Below are positions 1 to 6,162 of a DNA stretch of 11,338 nt, piece by piece (positions within the stretch are counted from its first letter, which is position 1; each line of letters starts with the position of its first letter). The stretch spans positions 1 through 11,338 of the forward strand of contig SKNP01000368.1 in assembly GCA_007120485.1 (NCBI GenBank). The letters run 5' to 3'. Below the pieces are notes generated by a model. It was not told the origin of the DNA. It made no database searches and saw only the letters and a program-made list of their open reading frames with translations. Position numbers and translations under genes: made by a program. Origin of the DNA: Nitriliruptoraceae bacterium. GTDB lineage: Bacteria; Actinomycetota; Nitriliruptoria; Nitriliruptorales; Nitriliruptoraceae.

Positions 1-366
1 ATCACCGGGGTGCAGCTCGTCGAGCGACGCGGCGGTGGCCTCGAGGTCCTGGTAGAGGGCGCCCGCGCGGCCGTCGGGCATCGGGTGCGCCATCGCGATC
101 TCCGGGTGGACCCACTCCATCCCGTGCTCGGCCAACGGCAGCCGGGACAGCACCGGCGACGCCGCAGCCGCCGGGTGCACCGCGCTGAACGTGTCGGAGG
201 TGAACCCGGGCAGGGTCAGCTCCTGGCTGACGACCGCACCCCCGATCCGCGGTTGCGCCTCGAGCACCGCCACATCCCGGCCAGCGCGGGCCAGTCGTAG
301 CGCCGCCGCCAGCCCGTTGGGGCCGGAGCCGATGACGACCGCGTCGACGCGTTCTGTCCCGCTCAC
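1..366 (-). CDS. FAD-dependent oxidoreductase, phytoene dehydrogenase-like (partial, N-terminal part)
   Basis: The first 122 codons are present; the rest lies beyond the left edge. The N-terminus is a classic dinucleotide-binding Rossmann fold: VVIGSGPNGLAAA (glycines 13, 15 and 18) and an acidic residue (Glu36) ending strand 2 for the FAD ribose, then the RIGGAV segment typical of the flavin amine oxidase / phytoene desaturase superfamily (COG1233). The following GFTSDTFSAVHP stretch fits COG1233 proteins, which oxidise or desaturate hydrophobic substrates; the substrate here cannot be told. The GTG start at 366 overlaps the stop of the upstream gene (GTGA, 363-366), so translation is probably coupled and both proteins are made from one message. 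No separate ribosome site is evident. Family level is confident; the specific reaction is not known. Confidence 0.85.
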   Translation of the reverse strand, partial: MSGTERVDAVVIGSGPNGLAAALRLARAGRDVAVLEAQPRIGGAVVSQELTLPGFTSDTFSAVHPAAAASPVLSRLPLAEHGMEWVHPEIAMAHPMPDGRAGALYQDLEATAASLDELHPGD

Positions 367-1487
367 GCGGCCTCCTGGCGGCGGACACGCTCGGCCAACT
401 GGTGCAGCATGGACTGATCGGGGCCGGCCATCCCCCAGAACGCGTGCTGCGACCAACGACCGACCTGGTCGTACAGCTCCGCGAGGTGCCAGGGCATCGG
501 ATCCCAGGTACCGGCGGCGCGCACGTAGGACGTGCCCTGGTGCGAGTAGACGACCAGGCGGTTCTTCGCGTCCCCCATGAAGTGCCCCTCGTGGCAGACG
601 AGGTCGAACGCGGCGTGGACCTCGGCGTCGTCGGGGATCGGGGACGGTTCATGGGGTCGGGCCGCGAAGCCGCGACGGACGCTCTCGACCCACGCGTCAC
701 GTGCGGCGGGATCGTCCTCGGTCACCAGGTCCTGCACGGTCACGTAGGCACGTGTGAAGATCGGGGTCCGGGCGCTCGGGAACCCGACCACCTCGATCTC
801 GAAGGTCTGGCCGTCCAGCCCGGTCCGGCGCAGCGGCGTGAACCGCCCCAGCTCGCTGGCGTACTCCGGCCACTGGTCGACGGCGAGCAGCGCCGCCAGC
901 GTCCCCCCGACGTCGGGGAGCTCCACCGGCGGGTAGGTGTGCCAGACCTGCTCGGACTCGGGCCGTCGCGGCGGGGTGAGGGCGCCGACCTGGGCCCGAC
1001 GCAGCCGGATCTCCGGATCATGTGCCGCCTTCGCCTGCTCGTCACGGAACACGATGCCCCAGCCGCGACGATCGGTGCTGGCCGCACCCGACGAGAACCA
1101 GGAGCCGAACAGCCGGTCCGCGCCGGCCAGCAGCGCGTCGGTGTCGAGGGTCCCGGTCCGACCGCCGGTGCCCCGCAGTCGGGCCGTGCCGAAGGCGTCG
1201 TGGAAGCGGAGCACGTCGCGGGCTCCGAGCCGTCGCGTCCCCTGCTCATGCCAGTAGGTGGTCATGATCGCGAACGCGAGCCGCAGGTCGTCGAGGTCGC
1301 GCTGCTCGGCCGGCTTCGCGTAGTACGCCGCGTTGAGGAAGTCGGTGATCCACGCGGCGGCACCCGGACCGGCCAGCGTGGAACCCGCCAACCGAGCGGT
1401 CGAGGCGACCCCGCTCTTGCGGACCCGGTCGGTCAACAGCGCCGCGGAGGCGCCACCGGCGGCGGCGAGCAGGTGGGAGATGGCCAT
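363..1487 (-). CDS. Protein of unknown function, 374 aa, coupled to the FAD oxidoreductase
   Basis: I do not recognise this protein. The ATG at 1487 is preferred over a TTG two codons upstream, because GAGG lies nine bases before the ATG but only three before the TTG. A hydrophobic, alanine-rich N-terminus (about residues 2-18) could be a weak membrane or signal anchor, but it lacks a clear signal-peptide cleavage site. The middle (about 45-90) is probably helical and rich in aromatic residues (WITDFLNAAYY, TTYWHEQG). Residues about 200-300 look like an alpha/beta fold that might be SRPBCC (START)-like, a guess from hydrophobic pattern only. The C-terminal part is rich in Trp, His and Met (CHEGHFMGD, WSQHAFWGMAGPDQSM). 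Its stop overlaps the start of the FAD oxidoreductase, so the two probably act together, perhaps with this protein holding or presenting a hydrophobic substrate. Coding quality is good along its length. Confidence 0.8.
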   Translation of the reverse strand: MAISHLLAAAGGASAALLTDRVRKSGVASTARLAGSTLAGPGAAAWITDFLNAAYYAKPAEQRDLDDLRLAFAIMTTYWHEQGTRRLGARDVLRFHDAFGTARLRGTGGRTGTLDTDALLAGADRLFGSWFSSGAASTDRRGWGIVFRDEQAKAAHDPEIRLRRAQVGALTPPRRPESEQVWHTYPPVELPDVGGTLAALLAVDQWPEYASELGRFTPLRRTGLDGQTFEIEVVGFPSARTPIFTRAYVTVQDLVTEDDPAARDAWVESVRRGFAARPHEPSPIPDDAEVHAAFDLVCHEGHFMGDAKNRLVVYSHQGTSYVRAAGTWDPMPWHLAELYDQVGRWSQHAFWGMAGPDQSMLHQLAERVRRQEAA

Positions 1488-1713
1488 CGTCAACGACCTC
1501 GCATCGAAGTGGGAGCGGGTGCCCAGTATCGCGGGCAGGTGACCAAGCCGCGGCGCCGCCTACCGACGGTCGACCGGGGGGCCGGAGGTCGGTGGCGCCG
1601 CCCAACCGGGGCCAGGGGGCCGGGGAGCCGGCCACGCCGTCCAACCTGGGGTCGTCAGCGGCGCCCGACCGGGACCGGTCACGCGGCTCACCCAGGGGTT
1701 CGACGCGGCTCGA
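1488..1713. other. Intergenic region between kinase and unknown gene
   Basis: This 226-base gap lies after the kinase stop and before the unknown gene, both on the minus strand. It must hold the 3' end of the kinase message and probably the promoter of the two-gene unit. It contains a 6+6 palindrome, GACCGG-GA-CCGGTC (1667-1680), and a bulged GC-rich hairpin (1552-1599). A GATACT word (minus strand, 1526-1531) resembles a -10 box but has no matching -35. No small gene is convincing here. Confidence 0.5.
1552..1599 (-). terminator. Possible kinase terminator hairpin
   Basis: ACCGAC (1562-1567) pairs with GTCGGT (1588-1593), and after a bulge GGCGCC (1552-1557) pairs with GGCGCC (1594-1599). 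It lies about 115 bases past the kinase stop and has no T-tract, so a terminator role is weakly supported. GC-rich DNA forms such pairings easily. Confidence 0.25.
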
Positions 1714-3462
1714 TCAGCGTCCTGCTACCTCCACGTCGGAGATGAACGCTCGGAACCGCCCGCCGTCGTCCGGCAAGGAGGTCAACCAGACGAGCACCGC
1801 AGCACCGTCGACGGACTCGTCGGCCACGATCACCTCCTCCGCGCCGGCGTCGGACACCTCGCCGATCGGCTGCCCCCAGTCGTCCGGGTCGGCCCCACCG
1901 TCGGGCGGTCCGTCGCCGACGTACACCGTGAAGGACGCTCCCGGCGTGGGGGTCCGCACCGTCACCTCCGTGATCGCCGCCGCGTCCTCGAGCTCCACCC
2001 AGACCCCGACCCCGGGCTTGAGGCCCCCGAAGGCCGGATCGCCGCGGTACTGCGAGGTCCGCCAGCCCGTGTCGGTGTCCCCGTCAATGGCCTCCCCCGC
2101 CCGATCGTCGTGCTCCTCCCCCGACCCGAACGGATCGTGGGCTCCGGCGGCGACCCCGGTCAACACCTGTGGCTCGCCCTCCTCGTCCGGCTCTTCGTCG
2201 ACCTCCTCGGCCGGCGGTGCCGTGCCGGCGGACTCCGGCGCCCCCGGGTCCGCGTCGTCGAGGGGGCCCAGCACGACCGCGACCCCGACCGCGACGGCGA
2301 CGAACGCGAGACCTCCCCCGCCGACGAGGGGCCAGCGTCGGCGACGTCCCCGGCCCAGCGCGGCCGCAGGTGGACCGACAGCGGCCGCGCCGTCGGCCAC
2401 GCCCGCCGGCAGATCACGGGTCGATCCGACATCGTCGCTTGCAGCCGCGGCGCTGCGATCCTCACCCGGTTCGGTCCGCACACCGTCACCTGCACGGCCC
2501 GCCAGGGCCCCGGCCATGGCGGCGGTGGGCTGTTCGGTGGTGGGAAGGTCCTCGCGAGCTCGCGTGGTGTCCTCGGCCCCCGATCGTGCGTCCCGGACGA
2601 GGCGAGCCAGCGCCGGCCCGTCGTTGAGGGGCGCCAGCGGTGCGAGTGCGGCCGCGAACCGGTCCCCGTCGGCGAACCGCTCATCGGGTTCGATCCGGGT
2701 CGCGGTGGCGATCGCCTCCACGAGCGCTGCGGGGACCGTCGGGATCAGCTCGTCGACCCGACGCGGTTCATCCGCGAGCCGGCGCATCGCGATCTCCACG
2801 GCCGTCCCGGTCCCGAACGGCGGCGCACCCGTCAGGGCCTCGTGGAGCACCAACCCCAACGCGTAGACGTCGGATCGGGCATCGACCGGGGCATCCCGCA
2901 GCTGTTCGGGGGCGAGGTAGCGCGCGGTCCCCATCACCTGGCCTGGGGTGGTCAACCGGGCGGCGGCGTCCCCGAGCGCCTGCGCGATACCGAAGTCGGC
3001 GATCTTCGCCGCACCATCGACGGTCACCACCACGTTGGCTGGCTTGACGTCGCGGTGGACCAGTCGGTTGGCGTGCGCGGCACCCAGGGCGCTGGCCAAC
3101 TGGCGACCGAGCGTGGCCACGGCATCGCTGCCGAAGGGCTGACCGTTCAACAGCCGGTCCAGCGGTAACCCGTCGACGTGCTCCATGACGAGGTAATCAC
3201 GGCCGTCATCACGGCCGATGTCGTAGACCACGACCACGTTGGGGTGGGTCAGCTTCGCCGCGCTGGACGCCTCGCTGAGGAACCGGGCCCGCGTCCTCGG
3301 GTCCTGCGCCACCTCGGGATGCAGCAGCTTGACCGCGACCGTGCGGTCGAGCACGAGATCGTCGGCGCGCCAGACCACCCCAGCCCCACCGACGCCGAGC
3401 TTGGTCCGCAGCGCGTAGCGGTCACCGAGTAGGGCGGCTGGTGGTGGGTCACCGTGATCCAC
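1714..3462 (-). CDS. Membrane Ser/Thr protein kinase (PknB-type) with extracellular discoidin-like domain
   Basis: A 582-residue Hanks-type kinase. The cytoplasmic catalytic domain (about 15-280) has all key elements: glycine loop GVGGAGVV (23-30), catalytic Lys45 in AVKLL, Glu64 of helix C, HRDVKPAN (136-143, catalytic Asp138), DFG (156-158), activation-loop threonines 171/172 and APE (184-186), so it should be active. An Ala/Asp-rich linker (about 295-370) leads to RGRRRR and one membrane helix (about 377-400). An acidic stretch (DEEPDEEGE) and an outside domain (about 455-582, AIDGDTDTGWRTSQY) follow. The outside domain resembles the galactose-binding-like domain at the C-terminus of mycobacterial MurJ/MviN; PknB usually has PASTA repeats there. 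By analogy it may sense a cell-wall or extracellular ligand. The GTG start at 3462 has GGGAGG seven bases upstream. A -10-like TACCTT (3533-3538, minus) and a palindrome (3504-3518) lie in the leader. Confidence 0.93.
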   Translation of the reverse strand: MDHGDPPPAALLGDRYALRTKLGVGGAGVVWRADDLVLDRTVAVKLLHPEVAQDPRTRARFLSEASSAAKLTHPNVVVVYDIGRDDGRDYLVMEHVDGLPLDRLLNGQPFGSDAVATLGRQLASALGAAHANRLVHRDVKPANVVVTVDGAAKIADFGIAQALGDAAARLTTPGQVMGTARYLAPEQLRDAPVDARSDVYALGLVLHEALTGAPPFGTGTAVEIAMRRLADEPRRVDELIPTVPAALVEAIATATRIEPDERFADGDRFAAALAPLAPLNDGPALARLVRDARSGAEDTTRAREDLPTTEQPTAAMAGALAGRAGDGVRTEPGEDRSAAAASDDVGSTRDLPAGVADGAAAVGPPAAALGRGRRRRWPLVGGGGLAFVAVAVGVAVVLGPLDDADPGAPESAGTAPPAEEVDEEPDEEGEPQVLTGVAAGAHDPFGSGEEHDDRAGEAIDGDTDTGWRTSQYRGDPAFGGLKPGVGVWVELEDAAAITEVTVRTPTPGASFTVYVGDGPPDGGADPDDWGQPIGEVSDAGAEEVIVADESVDGAAVLVWLTSLPDDGGRFRAFISDVEVAGR

Positions 3463-3503
3463 GCTGACGCCTCCCAGTCGGCCAGGCCGCGGCCGTGTCG
3501 AGG

Positions 3504-3518
3504 GCCCGACGGTCGGGC
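3504..3518. promoter_or_regulatory. 15-base palindrome in the kinase leader, candidate operator
   Basis: GCCCGAC-G-GTCGGGC is a perfect 7+1+7 palindrome. It lies 42 bases before the kinase start and just downstream of a -10-like TACCTT (3533-3538, minus strand), so a bound dimer would cover the likely transcription start. No good -35 is visible 16-18 bases upstream of TACCTT, so the promoter itself is only tentative. Confidence 0.35.
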
Positions 3519-3607
3519 GAGTCCCAGGGGAGAAGGTACGCCGCCCGGGTCCGGAGCGAGCGCAAGCACCCGCCCGTCAGGACGCGGCCACACCTGCCGC
3601 CACACCC

Positions 3608-4258
3608 TCAGGCTCGCAGGTCGCGGACCGCGGGCTCGGAGGTCGACACCTCGTGGTCGACGCCGAGCGGCGCGAGCAGTGCGGCCACCTCGTCGGCCTG
3701 CTCGACCGCGACGATGACGTCGAGTTCGACGCCGTGGTCGCCGTACCGGCCGGGCCGCACCGAGGCCGTGTGATCACGCGCCCAGCCACGCAGCCGATGC
3801 TCGAGTTGGCCGGCATCGGCGTGTCCGACCCGGATGGTCACCACGCGCGTCCAGCGCCGCCGGACCCGTTCGGCTCGATCGACCGCCGCGCTGACCGCGC
3901 CGCCGTACGCGCGGACCAGTCCCCCGGCGCCGAGCAGGGTGCCGCCGAAGTAGCGGGTGACGACGGTGACGACGTCGGTGAGCTGCTCACCGGTGAGCAC
4001 CGCGAGCATCGGCGCACCGGCGGTGCCGGCCGGCTCGCCGTCGTCGTTCGAGCGCGTCAGGCGTCCATCCACGCCGAGCACCGAGGCCGAGCAGTGGTGA
4101 CGTGCATCGTGGTACGTGCGGCGGGCCGCCTCGACCGCGGCGTCGACCTCCTCCCGGTCACGCACGGGGAGCAGGTCCGCGATGAACCGTGACCGGGTCA
4201 CCTCGGACTCCACGCGGACAGGCACCGCGATCGTGTCCCACGGCTCGACCGTGGTCAT
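3608..4258 (-). CDS. yigZ: YigZ/IMPACT family protein (UPF0029)
   Basis: A 216-residue protein close in length to E. coli YigZ. The N-terminal IMPACT domain has the family hallmarks in order: DARHHCSASVLG (51-62), the conserved NDDGEPAGTAG (71-81), and RYFGGTLLGAGGLVRAY (102-118), the UPF0029 signature. A C-terminal ferredoxin-like domain (about 135-205, DUF1949 type) follows. Eukaryotic IMPACT restrains the kinase GCN2 and some bacterial relatives are linked to translation or peptidase activity, but the bacterial function is not settled. The reading frame runs open to an ATG at 4375, but I chose 4258: GGGAGG stands six bases before it, homology begins there, and the extension is Arg/Pro-rich and unlike the family. 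It probably has its own promoter in the divergent region; the kinase follows 145 bases downstream. Confidence 0.92.
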   Translation of the reverse strand: MTTVEPWDTIAVPVRVESEVTRSRFIADLLPVRDREEVDAAVEAARRTYHDARHHCSASVLGVDGRLTRSNDDGEPAGTAGAPMLAVLTGEQLTDVVTVVTRYFGGTLLGAGGLVRAYGGAVSAAVDRAERVRRRWTRVVTIRVGHADAGQLEHRLRGWARDHTASVRPGRYGDHGVELDVIVAVEQADEVAALLAPLGVDHEVSTSEPAVRDLRA

Positions 4259-4452
4259 CGGCCGCCTCCCGTCGTCGAGGTCGTGGCTCGGCCGTTCCCG
4301 GAGCCGCCGTTCCCGCTGGACGTCCCGCTCCTCGACGCCGCTGTCCGCACGCCCCGGTCGAGGTGGCCGCGCCACGCGTCCACCGAACCTAGACGACCAG
4401 CCGCCGACCGAGGCATCGAGGCCCCCGGCGTCGAGCGCTACCTTCGAAGGCC
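4259..4452. promoter_or_regulatory. Divergent promoter region, yigZ and MFS exporter
   Basis: This 194-base gap lies between two genes transcribed away from each other, so it must hold both promoters. A TAGGTT (4386-4391, minus) could be a -10 box for yigZ, giving a leader of about 120 bases. A TACCTT (4439-4444, plus) could serve the exporter. Neither has a recognisable -35, so assignment rests on position and the TANNNT pattern common in actinobacterial promoters. No small gene is convincing. Confidence 0.35.
4439..4444 (+). promoter_or_regulatory. Candidate -10 box for a leaderless exporter message
   Basis: TACCTT ends eight bases before the GTG start at 4453, the spacing expected when transcription begins at the start codon itself. 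The only Shine-Dalgarno-like word (GAAGG, 4446-4450) lies two bases from the GTG, too close to act normally. Leaderless messages are common in Actinomycetota. Confidence 0.35.
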
Positions 4453-5721
4453 GTGACCTCTCCCCCCGCTCCCAGCCCTGCCGCCGCGCCCCGCTCGAGC
4501 TGGCAGCTGCTCACCGACCGGACGTTCGGCCCCTGGTTCTGGGGCAACGTGACGTCCAACAGCGGCAACTGGCTGTTCAACGTCACCGCCGCGATCGTGG
4601 TGTTCGAGCTGTCCGGTTCGGCGCTGCTCGTCGGCATGGTCTCGGTGGCACAGTTCCTACCCCTGGTCCTGCTCTCGCCCCTCGCCGGAGCCATCTCCGA
4701 CCGGGTCGACCGCCGCCGACTCCTGCTCGCGTCGCAGGCGTTCGCCGCCACCGCCGCGGCCACCATCGCGGTGGCGGCGGCCGTGCTGGGCATCGACGGG
4801 CTCGGTGGCCCGTGGCCCGTGCTCGCGGCCGCGTTCGGGATCGGGCTGGGGCAGGCGGTGGCGGCACCGACGCTCAACGCCCTCGTCCCGGCGCTCGTGG
4901 AGGACCAGGACCTCGAAGGAGCGATCGGGCTGACGTCCTCCACGTTCAACATCGGCCGGGCGCTCGGGCCGGCCACCTCCGGGCTGCTGTTGGCCACCGT
5001 GGGCGCGGAGACCGCCTTCGTCGTCAACGCGGCCAGCTTCGTCGTGCTGATCGTGGCGTTGCTGGTCATCCGGACCCGGCCGAGTCCCCGCGGCAGCGGG
5101 GACCGGTCGGTGCGGGCCGGGCTGGCCTTCGTCCGACGGACCCCAGCGCTGTGGATGGTGCTGCTCGGCGTGGGCGCGCTGGGATTCGCCGCCGACCCGA
5201 TGATCACCCTGGCGCCACCGCTGGCCGCGGAACTCGACGGCGGCGACACCCTGGTCGCCACGATGGTCAGCAGCTTCGGGATCGCCGCCTCGATCGCGGC
5301 ACTGTGGTTCGGCCGGCTCCAACGGGCCACCGACACCCTGTCGATCGCCGCGGGGGCCGCGGGCATCCTGGCGCTCGGGTTGACCACGGTCGCCGCGGCC
5401 CCGGTCGCCGGCGTGGCGATCGCCGGGTTCGCCGTGACCGGTGTCGGCTTCGTGCTCGGCGTGGCCGGGCTGACGACCGTCCTGCAACGTCGGACGCCGG
5501 ACGAGCTACGCGGCCGCGTGATGGCGCTGTGGACGGTCGCGTTCCTCGGCAACCGGCCGGTCGCGGCGGCGATCGACGGGGCCGTCGCCGATCTGATCGG
5601 CCCGCGGCTCGCGATGATCCTGGCGATCGCGATGGCGCTGACCGCCGGCTGGGTCGCGCTACGGCTCCGTCGCGATGCGACCGGTCAGAGCCGACGCACC
5701 GCCTCGTCCGGCACGTCGTAG
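4453..5721 (+). CDS. MFS transporter, EntS/MFS_3-type exporter
   Basis: A 422-residue inner-membrane protein with about twelve hydrophobic helices and the major facilitator motif A, GAISDRVDRRRLLL (79-92), in the loop between helices 2 and 3. The N-terminal FGPWFWGNVTSNSGNWLFNVT and the mid-protein VEDQDLEGAIGLTSSTFNIGRALGPATSG (about 152-180) are typical of the EntS-like MFS_3 group (proton-driven exporters of enterobactin and other small molecules). TPDELRGRVMALW (about 350-362) is also characteristic of this group. The substrate cannot be told. The GTG at 4453 is the only sensible start before the first helix; no well-spaced ribosome site precedes it, which suggests a leaderless message. 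The last 37 bases overlap the end of the opposite-strand gene. Confidence 0.92.
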   Translation: MTSPPAPSPAAAPRSSWQLLTDRTFGPWFWGNVTSNSGNWLFNVTAAIVVFELSGSALLVGMVSVAQFLPLVLLSPLAGAISDRVDRRRLLLASQAFAATAAATIAVAAAVLGIDGLGGPWPVLAAAFGIGLGQAVAAPTLNALVPALVEDQDLEGAIGLTSSTFNIGRALGPATSGLLLATVGAETAFVVNAASFVVLIVALLVIRTRPSPRGSGDRSVRAGLAFVRRTPALWMVLLGVGALGFAADPMITLAPPLAAELDGGDTLVATMVSSFGIAASIAALWFGRLQRATDTLSIAAGAAGILALGLTTVAAAPVAGVAIAGFAVTGVGFVLGVAGLTTVLQRRTPDELRGRVMALWTVAFLGNRPVAAAIDGAVADLIGPRLAMILAIAMALTAGWVALRLRRDATGQSRRTASSGTS

Positions 5722-5993
5722 GCGCGTTGGATCGCGCCCAGGTTCTCGGTCCGGGCACCCGAACACTCACGCTGCAGCCGGAGCCGGTACAGCCAGTGCA
5801 CCACCGAGGAGAGCCGCTCCTCGACCTCCGCGGCCGACCGGCCGGCACGGACCGCGTCACGGTAGGCCTGCACCGCCGCATCGAGCGACGCGCCCGCCTT
5901 GCCGAGGTTCCTCGCCCGTTCCTCGGCGAGCGCCACCTCGATGTCCACGTCGCCGTGGCCGGGGTGGAACCCGGTGGCCCGCAGGTCCGTCAT
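5685..5993 (-). CDS. Small protein of unknown function, 102 aa
   Basis: Not recognised. The ATG at 5993 is chosen because GGAG stands seven bases before it and a -10-like TACCCT (6026-6031, minus) lies just upstream. The protein is soluble, highly charged and probably all helical (ALAEERARNLGKAGASLDAA, AEVEERLSSVVHWLYRLRLQ), with a single Cys and no signal or membrane segment. Heptad-like Leu/Val spacing in the middle would suit a helical bundle or dimer. The frame shows normal codon bias for this genome although its 3' end overlaps the exporter gene by 37 bases on the other strand. It shares a divergent control region with glutaminase, but no functional link can be read from the sequence. 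Confidence 0.65.
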   Translation of the reverse strand: MTDLRATGFHPGHGDVDIEVALAEERARNLGKAGASLDAAVQAYRDAVRAGRSAAEVEERLSSVVHWLYRLRLQRECSGARTENLGAIQRAYDVPDEAVRRL

Positions 5994-6038
5994 CGTGGCG
6001 CTCCGCGTCGGCGCTGCCGCCGCTGAGGGTAGGTCCAC

Positions 6039-6057
6039 GGCCGAACGGTCGGCCAGG
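6039..6057. repeat. Direct repeat copy 1, near-palindromic operator-like site
   Basis: This 19-base copy contains GGCCGA-ACGG-TCGGCC, a 6+4+6 inverted repeat, followed by AGG. It covers the expected -35 region of the minus-strand small gene, where a bound repressor would block transcription. Confidence 0.5.
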
Positions 6058-6078
6058 TTCCGGCCGCTGCGCGCCACC

Positions 6079-6097
6079 GGCCGGACGGTCGGCCAGG
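6079..6097. repeat. Direct repeat copy 2, near-palindromic operator-like site
   Basis: It is identical to copy 1 at 18 of 19 positions (an A-to-G change breaks one pair of the inverted repeat). The copies start exactly 40 bases apart, close to four DNA turns, so two bound dimers could sit on nearly the same face of the helix. Confidence 0.5.
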
Positions 6098-6148
6098 GCC
6101 AGCGGTTCCACCGCGGTCCTGTGACCGGCAGGATGGTGGTCTGCCACC

Positions 6149-6153
6149 AGGAG
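6149..6153 (+). promoter_or_regulatory. Ribosome binding site that sets the glutaminase start
   Basis: AGGAG lies nine bases before the GTG at 6163. The reading frame is open far upstream, so this site together with family length fixes the start. Confidence 0.7.
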
Positions 6154-6162
6154 CGACCACCC

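Larger units (their letters stand above)
5994..6162. promoter_or_regulatory. Divergent control region, small unknown gene and glutaminase
   Basis: This 169-base gap should hold the promoters of both neighbours. The minus-strand TACCCT (6026-6031) is a plausible -10 for the small gene. Its -35 position falls inside the first copy of a 19-base repeat (6039-6057); a second copy lies 40 bases further on. I find no convincing -35/-10 pair for glutaminase, although TTCCAC (6106-6111) and CAGGAT (6129-6134) are 17 bases apart. Confidence 0.4.

Noticed and set aside
1667..1680. GACCGG-GA-CCGGTC as a kinase terminator
   Set aside because: The two-base centre cannot form an RNA loop without losing pairs and no T-tract follows; at most a DNA palindrome.
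402..1745. Long plus-strand open frame opposite the unknown gene
   Set aside because: It is a shadow of the minus-strand gene in GC-rich DNA: Arg/Gly/Pro-rich, no family resemblance, and it spans an intergenic region.
1592..2866. Plus-strand Ser/Ala/Pro-rich open frame opposite the kinase
   Set aside because: It is antisense to well-supported kinase sequence and has no ribosome site or domain.
4259..4375. N-terminal extension of YigZ by 39 codons
   Set aside because: The ATG at 4258 has an ideal GGGAGG and matches the family start; the extension is low-complexity Arg/Pro.
4389..5552. Minus-strand open frame opposite the MFS exporter
   Set aside because: Its composition (Ser/Ala/Thr/Pro) is what the antisense of a GC-rich membrane protein gives; the exporter motifs on the plus strand are clear.
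4116..6026. Very long plus-strand open frame (636 codons)
   Set aside because: It crosses the yigZ start, the exporter in another frame and the small gene; its product is Arg/Gly-rich without domain signs.
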